Positions 11,600-20,945 of a DNA stretch of 64,000 bases are shown one piece after another. The stretch covers positions 1,244,169,523 through 1,244,233,522 of the forward strand of contig CM066033.1 in the NCBI GenBank assembly GCA_033557465.1, read 5' to 3'. The notes beneath the pieces were generated by a model. That model ran no database searches. It had not been told where the DNA came from and saw only the letters and a program-made list of their open reading frames with translations. This DNA comes from Ichthyophis bannanicus (lineage: Eukaryota > Chordata > Amphibia > Gymnophiona > Ichthyophiidae). Positions within the stretch are counted from its first letter, which is position 1. Each line of letters begins with the position of its first letter. Made by a program: the position numbers and the translations under genes.

Positions 11600-11784
11600 T
11601 TAAGATTGGGTGAGAAAACAGAAGAAAGAGACTCTCTTAAGGCTAGGTAATGGGGTCTAAGAAATTGACCAAAAATTTGGAGGACAGTGGGAATGAGGTG
11701 ATGGTGTGAAGGGTACCCGTTCCACTCCAGGTCTATAAATTAATGCATGGAGTGGAATGGGTAAATGTAGATTGATTTTTACGA

Positions 11785-12140
11785 CATCAAACTAATAAAA
11801 AGATTAGGGGACATAAATAGGTTACACTGTAACTTCATTGTAAAACTAATAAAAAACCTTTTTTCATTCAGTGTGTAATCAAACTCTGGAATTAGTTACC
11901 AGAAGATGTAGTAAAAGCCGTTAGGGTAGCTGTCTTTAAAAAAGGTTTGGACATGTTCCTGGAGAAAAGGTCCATAAACCATTGTTAAAGGGGACCTGGG
12001 AAATCCACTGCTTGCCCCAGTACAAGCAATGTGGAACCTGTGTCCTTTGGGGAAACTGCCAGGTACTTGTGACCTAAACTGGCCACAGTTGGAAACAGGA
12101 TACTGGGCTTGATGAACCTTGGTCTAACCCAGTATGTATG
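11785..12140 (-). repeat. Dispersed repeat R1, copy 2
   Basis: Reverse-complement copy of R1 with blocks ggtttggacatgttcctgg, ccataaaccattgttaaagg, ccaggtacttgtgacc and ggccacagttggaaacagg. Non-coding. Confidence 0.75.
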
Positions 12141-15100
12141 AGTAAGGCTGTAAGAATAAGTTCAGAAACATGGGGAGGGAAGAAGCTTTGAAGGGCCGGG
12201 AGGAGTTGGGGGCATTTGAAAGGATAGAGTTCTGTGGCTCTCATCCACGCCATAGGAAGGGGCAGGCCTTCCTTGAGGGAGATGAGAGACGGTAGAAATG
12301 AGGAAAGGTGAAAAGAGAAATGGAAGCCTGGATGGGGGTAAGACATGAGAGAGCCTGAGGTGGATAGGGGATGAATGCTAGGAAATAAACGTAGGCGGAT
12401 TAGGGGATGAGAGGCAGAAGGTGGTAGATGAGACTGGGGGAGGGGATGAGTTTGAGGTAGGAAATGGGGGACTTAGAAAGTGGGTGAAAGATGGGGATAG
12501 GAGGCTGGTGAAGGAATGAAAGTAAGGTTAGGAATGGAAAGCTGGTAAGTAGGTGAATGGTAAAAAGAGGAAGACTGAAGGGAGGGAACAGGAGGAATGG
12601 AATGAAGCTATAGTTAGGTAAAAAAGCAGATGAGAGAATAGAGAAAGAAATGAAACAAGAAGGAATGATGTCATAAAGAGAGATAGGGAAGGAACGGATG
12701 AAGATGAGTGTGGAAAAAATAGAAAATGGAAATTGGATCCTGGAAAAGACCTGAGAAGAAAATAAATAAGAGGAGGTGGGAAAAGAGAGACCAGCACCAA
12801 TCCAACTGGAAAAATAAATGATCGGACAGTTAAGGTTAAAAAAAAAAAAAAAAAAGTGTCAGATTTTGGAGAATGAAATGTGTCGGCTTTGAAAATGTGC
12901 ATTTCTTATAGATCATTAGAGAAACAAATGAATTTTCTCCTATTTCTTCATTTGTTTCTTACCTGATTTTGATTTCATTTTTTGTCTACACTACAGATTG
13001 GTTTCTGATTTGTAGTTTCTTATTCTTTACTAGGTGATCCATTTCCCCCCCCCCCCCCCCATGTGCAGCCAAGGTTAACATTGGTTCTGTGTAGGAATCT
13101 GTAATTGTTCAGCTTGCCTTCTTTTCCCAACTGGAGGTTACTGTTTTAAAATATTTGCAGTGCTGACTTTTCATAGGTATGGTTGGTTTAGTTTGAGTTC
13201 TTGGACTTTGTGCTGGTATTGAGTGTCCATTTGCAGGGTTTTGTGTTTAGAACATACAATGTCTGGCAGTGAAGGGAGTATGTGGTGATGTCACTGATGT
13301 GAGACTAGAATTTTGAATAGAATCCCCTTTTTTTTTTTTTTTGTATGTTGAGTTGTAGAGTGAAACACCCTACTTTTGTTCTGCATCTGTTGTGAGAATT
13401 TTTATTGGTCAGTCCAGGAATGTTGCATATGAATTAATAATTATGCTTTTATCTGACTAATATTCAGAGGTAAATGCATAATTTGATTAAAAATGTGTGT
13501 TTTTTTTAAAATTGCTAAATGGCCAGATATTTGTATATTTTGTGAGCCGAGTTAATGGAGGAACAAGGGCAGGCCAGAAAGTTACTGAGGTAGTAGCAAT
13601 TTTCAGACACTATTCTAAAGTTTATGCATTCAGTTTAGGCCTGACCAATAGCAGTCTAGCCTAAACTATGACCATGGTCATGCTGGCAATCTGTATATTC
13701 AGCGTTGCTTGCAACCTATCTGGATAGTAGTGCTGAATATACAGCTTCAGTTAAGTAGGGATAACTTGTTGCTGAACATTTTACCCCTGTTTGCACAGCT
13801 TGTACTGCAGGATGTATGTATGTATACATAAAAACAATCTTATGGGGGATAACATAGCATGCAGGGAGGATTAAACATAAAACAAACTATTTACAAGATT
13901 AGAAACCAATGCAATTGAGAAGGGTGTCATTTGTGGTGTTCTGTCCAGATAGGTTCAGGCCATGGTCATCTGTCAGCTGTGGACAATTATTCTATGTTAT
14001 GCAAAAGTTGGCTCAGGGTGCTGCAACCCCTTGAGCCAGCTCTACTGGTACAAACTCTCAACAATGCTAGTGATGGGAAGTGTGAGCTAACTTTATATGC
14101 CTCTTCAGACTACATGCTAAATTGCCAGCATTGGCAAGCCTGGTATCAAGCCTTCTGGTTTTGTATGGACTTCTTTTTATTTTAGTTTTCTAGCTAATGT
14201 CTCCATTGCTATTTGGGTCCATTGCAATTTGGATTTAAATGGATGGTGCACTGATGTCTGTGCAGTTCTTTGTGCACAGTTGTCTGAGAAAGGTGTGATC
14301 TAAACTGTTTTTCTTGTGGGCTAAAACTCTGTTTGCATACAGTGGTCATAACAGCATAGAAAATTGTGCACAGAACCTGTGCTAAACTATGCCCTAAGTC
14401 TCCTGTGGTTTCTTACATTGGCCACTAAGCATGGAGAAAATATGATGTGGGCTATTTTGTTCATGGTTCTTGTGATAGGATGTCTAGTACCATATCCCTA
14501 TTGAAAACATTCAGCCTGAAAAACACGGTGTCAAAACATAGAACTCATGGGGTCTAAAGAAACCACTTTGAACTGCTGCAGTTTTACAGTTGCTCTTAAC
14601 AGTGCCATTGTTGTCTTCTGGGGAATTAAGCATGTCAGATCTGCAAATTTAGAAAGCCAGGAACTCAAACTATGTTTTGACTTAAGTTTTATCCTGTTGA
14701 GAAGAGTACGGTTAGACTTGAGCAGTACCATTTTAAATTTGTGCCTGATCATGTTACCTATCAAAGCCTTATGAAAAATGTGCTCTTATTTGCTCTTTTT
14801 TATTTTGAGTGGTTATATCCTCCTGCATGTGAGGAGTTAGCCTTTGGCATGTAAATATGTCATTTCCACTGATAATCAGTAGAGTATTCTGTTGTAGAGT
14901 TTAAAATAAAATCCTTGCCAGTGACTGATGAAGGAACATTTTTTTGATTTTGTTTTCCTTTGGTAACAATTTTCATGGATTATGAATTTGTGTAATATTT
15001 ATCTTACTTTTTCATGTGTTACCAGTGATATTCAATTAGATGTTTAAACAGTTCACACACATCGTAAACTGTATTTCATATGATTATTTCATGTAATTTA

Positions 15101-15388
15101 ACATAGTACATAAAGTTAAATAATTATAGTAATATCATTTTGTGGATAGTCAGTATTTTATGCAGGAAAAAGTGACTTCTGCCTTCTCGTCTTACTGTAT
15201 TGAAATAGTTTCAGCTTTTTTGCCCTCCTAAATCCATCCTTCCTTTTTTTTTTTTTTTAAAACTTGAGGTCTGTTCTATCTGCCTGTTAATCCCCTACCT
15301 CTCTTGATATACAAGTGCCAAATAAACTTGGAAACCATTGACAGATAAAAAGGCCAGGCCAATATAAGCTGCCCATTTTTCAGGTATT
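12141..15388. other. Intronic or intergenic, no gene seen
   Basis: Bases 12150-12830 are strongly purine-rich on the plus strand and end in an A-tract (12840-12855). A C-tract lies at 13044-13060, and T-tracts at 13328-13341 and 15246-15258. The remainder is AT-rich unique-looking DNA. The open frames present carry no recognisable domain. Confidence 0.55.
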
Positions 15389-15692
15389 ACATAAGAAAAA
15401 GATATGCAATACTGGGTCAGACCAATGGTCCATCAAGCCAAGTATCCTGTTTGCAACAGTGGCCAATCCAGGTCCCAAGTATGTGTCAGGTTCTTAAAAG
15501 GTAGACAGACTTCATGCTGCTTATCCCCAGGGGTTTAGAGTGGACTTCCTAGTCTACTTCAAAAATGGTTTATGGGCTTTTCCTTCAGGAACTTGTCCAA
15601 ACCTCTTTTTAAACTAGCTACACTAACAGCTTTTATTACATCTCCCAGCAAGAAATTGCAGAATTTGATTGTGTCGAATGAGAAAATATTTT
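15389..15692 (+). repeat. Dispersed repeat R1, copy 3 (left half)
   Basis: Plus-strand R1 up to atgagaaaatatttt. It breaks off at the left end of DIRS-B1 and resumes at 28211 (ctctgatttgtcttaag...), so the original repeat can be read straight across the insertion. Confidence 0.85.
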
Positions 15693-15800
15693 CCTTATCT
15701 CTCCAGTTCAGTCCCGCACCACTAGGTTGTGCAACTCTTCCAGCAGCTTGGAGACTGAGCATGTCATCTTTTGATGACACCCGTACTAATACCGTGGGGT

Positions 15801-16158
15801 CAATGTTCCCTCTAATTTTCTGTAGGCTGTGTGCGCATAAAATATCAGCTGTGTGCAGCTTTTGAAGGAAGGTTAAATTTTTGTGCGCCACATAACGACA
15901 CTCGGAGTTATATACTTAAAATTTGACTACACGTCAGAATACAGTGTGTACACCACATTGATTTTAATCAAATTAAATGAAAATAGACTATTACTAAATG
16001 AAGTGGGAAATTTCTAGTAATTACAATCATAACTTTTAAAAATTTTTAAGACTACTGTGTTTTCTATCAGAATCAGAGCCGTAATTTTTGTGCGCTCTGT
16101 TGTAAAGTATGTGCGCTCGCTCGGCGAGGTGTGCGCGCGCAGCATAGAGGGAACAGTG
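15801..16158. mobile_element. hAT-like MITE, copy 2, perfect 8-bp target duplication
   Basis: A 358-bp element with ends caatgttccctcta and tagagggaacagtg. It is flanked on both sides by cgtggggt (15793-15800 and 16159-16166), an exact 8-bp target site duplication as made by hAT transposases. It interrupts the left inverted terminal repeat of DIRS-B1, whose intact right counterpart (28060-28090) reads through. No coding capacity; mobilised in trans. Confidence 0.92.
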
Positions 16159-17123
16159 CGTGGGGTCCGCCCACCATATCCAGTACACTCTCCAAGCAGC
16201 TGGAGAAGGTAGTGAGCCAGGGTGCTGGACTAGCTAGAGAAATAACAACTAAGGAGCATCTAGCATAGGTTAAGTTATAATTTTTTTTTTTTTTTTTTAA
16301 TGTTTTCGTTTGGCTTTGCCTTTATGCTGAAGAGCACTTTGAGGTTTCTTTTACTTCAAATAGAAACGGCAGTAAAGGGGAACAAATTCCCTGGTTTATT
16401 TAAGAGGCGAGACCCCCCCCCCTCCCTCCTTCCTCCCTGGAGCTGACGAGGTGTTGGGGAGGGAGAGACAGAGTCAGAGAATTGGCGGCTCCTGAACTTA
16501 CCTTCGGGTGAGAAGCCGCCAGAGATCAGCAGCACGACGAGGGGAGCAGACCGGTCAAGGAGGTGCAGTCCCCGAGGCCCGCAGTGCCAAAGCTGTGAAC
16601 GAGTGGGCTGAGCACTGAAAAAAGGGCAGCACAGTGTGGAAAGTATGGCGGTAACAGCCTGTTTGGATTTGGATGGCCGGTGCAGGAGCCGTCATCCCGA
16701 TAGTGTTGTTCATGTGCGTGGGAACTGCAGCAGCGGCCTGTGTGCAGTCGGAGGCCTGACCCTATGGCGGGCCATCTGGCACGGTGTGGGATGTGAGAGG
16801 CCTGCGGGGGGAGTTTTTTTTTTTTTTCTCCTTCCTTTTCCACTTGCATGGTGCCTATTAGGACTCCCTAAGTGGTCCTCCATGGGAAGGGGAATGTAGG
16901 GGGTTTTAAGCAAGGGTCATCTCTCTGTTTGCATTGGTACCTTTCTTTAAAAAAAAAAAAAAAAATTAGAAGAGACAGTAGTGCAGGAACGGTCTGGGGG
17001 GCATAGATACCTAGGGGGTTCTTTTGAGTTTGGCAGACAGGCTACTACTCTCCATGGGGTCTTCAGGTCAGTTAGAGGCCAGTGGAGGGGATACAGTACA
17101 GTTAGTTTAAACTACTTTAAGTT

Positions 17124-18325
17124 ATGCCTGCTAGACCGCAGTGTCTGGTCTGTGGTACCAAACAGGGTGCAGTCTCAGAGACGGGCATTTGCCGGGGGTG
17201 TACGCAGGTAGCCACCACTATGAAGCAGACCCTGCAGGACTGAACAGAGCTGGATGGTACCCCCTCTTCAGCTCGGGAGGGGCATGAGGGGGTTACCGCC
17301 CCAATACCTCAGTAGGATCCTATGGCCCCCCCCCCCGGCTACTCCAAGACCTTCCTCTTCCCAAGTAGGGGGCAAAGCGGGACCCCTTGGGTTTTTCTCC
17401 CCACAGTTTGTGCTGCTCCTCCATGAGGCATTCTGTTTGCGGCAACAGAGGACAGTAGGGGGCCCCTTGGTGCCAGGTTGTAGCGCCAAAAGAGGAGTGG
17501 ACCCACATGAGAGGTGATCCTGGGTAAGAAACCAAGGCTGGGGGAGGATGATACGGAACAGTCTCCGTTGTCTGAGCCTCTGGTGGGGGATGATCTTGAG
17601 ACGGAGCTGGATGTGGACGAGGACTTGGAGGAGGGGGAGATTACCAGAACAGGAGGACCAGGCGCTCATTGCGAGAGTCTTTTGCCGGAAGGAGTTGCCG
17701 GCGCTTATCTTGGAATATTTGAAAGCACTGAATATGCCTGACAGACTTCCAGCGGACGAGGACGCTCTTGAGGACCCATTGCTGCAAGCAGTATGGAAGA
17801 CACAGAAGGTGTTTCCGGTGCACAGAGTGGTCAGACAAATGATTCAGGAGGAGTGGGATCTGCCGGAGGCCGGTCTCAAAAGGGTCACTGACCCTGGTGT
17901 GCCTTCTATTCATTCTTTGATCAAGAGCTGTTTCATTCTCCCATAGTGGATCCAGCGGTGTCTGCGGTCACGAATAAAATGACTGTCTCGGTGGAAGGTA
18001 GTGTGGCGCTTAAGGATGTCCAGGATAGGAAGTTGGATTCCTTGCTAAAGCAAGCCTTTGATGATAACGCTCTTTCGCTACTGGCAGCCATTTGCGGAGC
18101 ATGGGTAGCAAGGGCCTGCCTTTGCTGGCCGCAGAGGGTGCAGCAGCAGGAGGCAGACCAGCTGGGAGAAGTGGCCAGATTTAGAGTTGGGGATGGCCTA
18201 TGTGGCAGATATTCATTACGACCTCATCAGAGGCCTCTCAAAGAGTTTGGCTTCGGTGGTGGCAGTGCGCTGCTATTTGTGGTTGAGTAACTGGGCGCTT
18301 CCTCCAAGTCCCATCTAAGCAAATT
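17124..18325 (+). pseudogene. DIRS-B1 gag, 5' part, broken
   Basis: Starts at ATG 17124 with CLVCGTKQG and GICRGC, the same Cys4 motif as the A and C Gags. A TGA at 17241 stops it after 39 codons. Homology then continues in shifting frames: FFSPQFVLLLHEAFCLRQQ (17398-17455), DLEEGEI (17620), KVFPVHRVVRQMIQEEWD (17808-17862), PAVSAVTNKMTV and KLDSLLKQAFD (17950-18062). DIRS-A1 is inserted at 18326 inside the segment that reads SRLPF in the intact Gags, and the gene resumes at 24468. Confidence 0.85.
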
Positions 18326-18480
18326 CCTTATCGTCACTCCAGTCCAGTCCCTTTACTTCTGGGTTACGCAACCCTTCCAGCAGCTTGGAGGCTGAGCCAA
18401 ACCTTTTTGGAGGTGGGGCGGTATAAATACCACTGGGACCACCCCTCAACTCCAGTATTCTCAGCCTCCAAGCAGCTGGA
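18326..18480 (+). promoter_or_regulatory. DIRS-A1 5' terminal repeat with hairpin and TATA box
   Basis: The terminus holds tataaat at 18422-18428 inside the near-palindrome ggtataaatacc. Two inverted arms flank it: ccagcagcttggaggctga (18377-18395) and tcagcctccaagcagctgga (18461-18480). Because the element's right end is an inverted copy, the same TATA arrangement occurs there facing inward. The same layout is kept in A2, A3 and C. Confidence 0.7.
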
Positions 18481-18644
18481 GGGTTCCGTAAGCCTAGGGC
18501 TTACTGGAGTCTTCCTTTAACTAAATTACTTTGTTTACTTTTAAATTTATCATTTTGTTCCTTTATTGCCTTTAGTTTCTTTGATTTCACCTTTAAGTCA
18601 GCTAGGTTTTTCAGTGCTGCTCGTTTAATTCCACCCTGCTCACT

Positions 18645-18679
<35 letters not shown>

Positions 18680-19436
18680 AGGACGGGCCGGGCGCCGGAG
18701 GTAGCAGGGTGCAGGCTGTTTACCGGGGATATTCTGCTTTTCCCCGCCTTGTTCTGCCTCGCGCCGAAGCCCTTAAGGTGGCTGAGCGCTGGAGGCAGCT
18801 CCGGGAGTCAGATTTCGTCCGTCGGGGCCCCCCTCCCGCAGCTGAAGGACGCAGCGGTGATCCCTGGGTCTCCCGATCGCGGAGGTCTCCCGATCGCGGC
18901 GGAGGAGTTTCATCGGCGGAAGAGTTTTCCCTGCCCTTCAGGATCCGTCACTCTCTACCGGCAGCCTTTCTCGGCGGCGCTTTTCTTCCGGGAGGGAGAA
19001 CAGAAACCCGGAGAACGCGCTCGCGATCCCCCGTTCACGCTCCACGTGGTGAGGCCTACCACGTGTAGAGCTAACGGGCAGAGATCGCTGAGTCGGGTCC
19101 ACTGAGCTGCAAAAACCGCAAGTACCAGGGAGCATTACTCGCAGTTTGCTTTGTGTGCCATTGCTTGTTTTTTAAGTTTTACTTGAGTTTTAATTTGTAG
19201 TTTGCTTAAATTTTAATATTTCTTCTGCTAATTGGTTTGGCCTCTGGGCAAGAGGCGCTGATAGAGTGCTAAGGGTCTGGTTCTCCCTCTCTCTCTCTCT
19301 CCCTATCCCTCAAGGATAGATTGGATCCAAGGAAGGAGGAAAATCAATTCTTTAATCTTTCTGCTATCCTGGGAGCTGGGGATTTGAACAGTGCCTTTCC
19401 TTCCAAACAGGGATTTAGGTACCTGGAAACAAGAGC

Positions 19437-20945
19437 ATGGCTGCTAAGCCCAGATGTCCTTCCTGTGGCACACGTAGGGGCACAGCCTCGGAGGCAGGAG
19501 TCTGCAGGGGTTGTGCTGCAGTGGCTGCCTCCGTGGAACAAGAAATTAATTTGGCCATGTCCCAATCCTCGCAGAGTGCTGGAGACCTCTTGCCAGGGGA
19601 GGGGGGGTCCCAGCCTCCTTCCACCTCAAACTCAGATTTACCCACCCCTTCCCCCCCTCCTTCTACTCCCCCTCCCCCGGGGGAAGGGGGTACAGGGGAT
19701 TTCTTCTCTCCAGACTTCATTCTTTTACTCCACAAGGCCTATTGCTTGCGCAAGCAGGGTTCGGGCTCAGGGGGGAATGCCCCGACGGCCGACACCATAT
19801 CCAAGAGGGCAAACATCCCTGACTCAGGCCTCCCACCTAAACGCCCACGCTTGGGCGAGGAAGAACCTCTCTCCTCCCTTTCCCAGAGCTCTCCAGAAGA
19901 GGAGGGCTCGGACAAAGACTGGGACGGGGAAGAAGAGGAACTGGAAGAAGGGGAGATCCCGGAAGAAGATCATTCCAGGATAATTAGAGTCTTTCGGCGG
20001 GAAGAACTCCCGGCCCTAATTGATGAGTCTTTAAAAGTTCTCAATGTATCCTCAGAGGCACCAACAGAGGAGGAGACGGTGGAGGATCCGTTAATCCAGG
20101 CCATCAGGAGATCACAGAGGGTCTTCCCTGTTCATAGAGTGGTGCGCCAGATGATCCAGGAAGAATGGGATCAACCCGAGTCTAGTCTAAGGGGAGTCCG
20201 ATCCATGTCTCGCCTATACCCTCTCCCAGAGGCAGACAGAGAGCTACTGAAGTCCCCAAGGGTGGATGCAGCGGTTTCAGCAGTCACTAAGAAGACTACT
20301 ATTCCAGTGGAGGGCAGCACAGCCTTGAGGGACTCTCAAGACAGAAAACTAGATACCCTCCTAAAACAAGCTTTTGATGTGAGCGCCCTGGCATTGCAGG
20401 CCTCGGTTTCTGGGGCTTGGGTGGCGAGAGCCTGCTTAAGGTGGTCTCAACAACTGCAAGCAACAGAGGGCCCATCTGGCGAAGCTCAGGACCACTCTGC
20501 TAGACTGGAGTCCGGAACAGCCTTCCTGGCGGATAGTCAGTATGACCTCATCAGAAGCCTAGCCAAGAGCATGGCCTCGGTGGTAGCAGCTAGACGCTAT
20601 CTGTGGCTATGGAATTGGGCAGCGGACGCCTCCTCGAAGGCACGCCTGAGCCGCCTTCCGTTCAAGGGGAAACTGTTATTCGGAGAAGATTTGGAGAAAT
20701 TGGTAAAGGACCTTGGCGAGTCTAAAGGGGGCAGGCTGCCCGAAGACAGACCAAAGCAAGGGCGCCCTGTACCCTCAGTGCGTAACCAGTCCAGGGATTC
20801 CCGAAGGTTCCGCCCAGCTAGGTCAAACCCCTTTCCCAGGGGCCGGTTCCCCTCTAAGGGACAAGGTTTTAGAGGGTTTCGAGGAGCAGGCCGAGGTTTT
20901 GGCTCGTCCTCCTTCTCCTCCTCTCAAACAAATAGAAAACAATGA
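19437..20945 (+). CDS. gag: DIRS-A1 Gag-like protein (502 aa)
   Basis: ORF1 of the element, presumed to package its RNA. The start is ATG 19437; homologous ATGs occur in A2 (40073) and C (58930), each just before CPSCGTRR-like sequence. Residues 6-26 form C-x2-C-x13-C-x2-C, a possible zinc ribbon. A Pro/Ser-rich linker follows, then FFSPDFILLLHKAYCLRKQ, an acidic segment (EEEELEEGEIPEED), and the conserved core KVFPVHRVVRQMIQEEWDQP in variant form, VDAAVSAVTKKTTIPVEG and KLDTLLKQAFDVSALALQ. The C-terminus is Arg/Gly/Phe-rich and probably binds nucleic acid. It ends in TGA at 20943-20945; the RT frame is +1 to it and overlaps. Confidence 0.9.
   Translation: MAAKPRCPSCGTRRGTASEAGVCRGCAAVAASVEQEINLAMSQSSQSAGDLLPGEGGSQPPSTSNSDLPTPSPPPSTPPPPGEGGTGDFFSPDFILLLHKAYCLRKQGSGSGGNAPTADTISKRANIPDSGLPPKRPRLGEEEPLSSLSQSSPEEEGSDKDWDGEEEELEEGEIPEEDHSRIIRVFRREELPALIDESLKVLNVSSEAPTEEETVEDPLIQAIRRSQRVFPVHRVVRQMIQEEWDQPESSLRGVRSMSRLYPLPEADRELLKSPRVDAAVSAVTKKTTIPVEGSTALRDSQDRKLDTLLKQAFDVSALALQASVSGAWVARACLRWSQQLQATEGPSGEAQDHSARLESGTAFLADSQYDLIRSLAKSMASVVAARRYLWLWNWAADASSKARLSRLPFKGKLLFGEDLEKLVKDLGESKGGRLPEDRPKQGRPVPSVRNQSRDSRRFRPARSNPFPRGRFPSKGQGFRGFRGAGRGFGSSSFSSSQTNRKQ

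Noticed and set aside
12528..12902. Minus-strand Phe/Ser/Leu-rich open frame that looks like membrane segments
   Set aside because: Shadow of the purine-rich tract on the plus strand.
16390..16900. GC-rich block that could be a second CpG-island promoter
   Set aside because: It is the leader of DIRS-B1, between its terminal repeat and gag.
19321..19983. 220-codon plus-strand frame overlapping DIRS-A1 gag
   Set aside because: Out of phase with gag, no equivalent of similar length in A2 or C, no domain.
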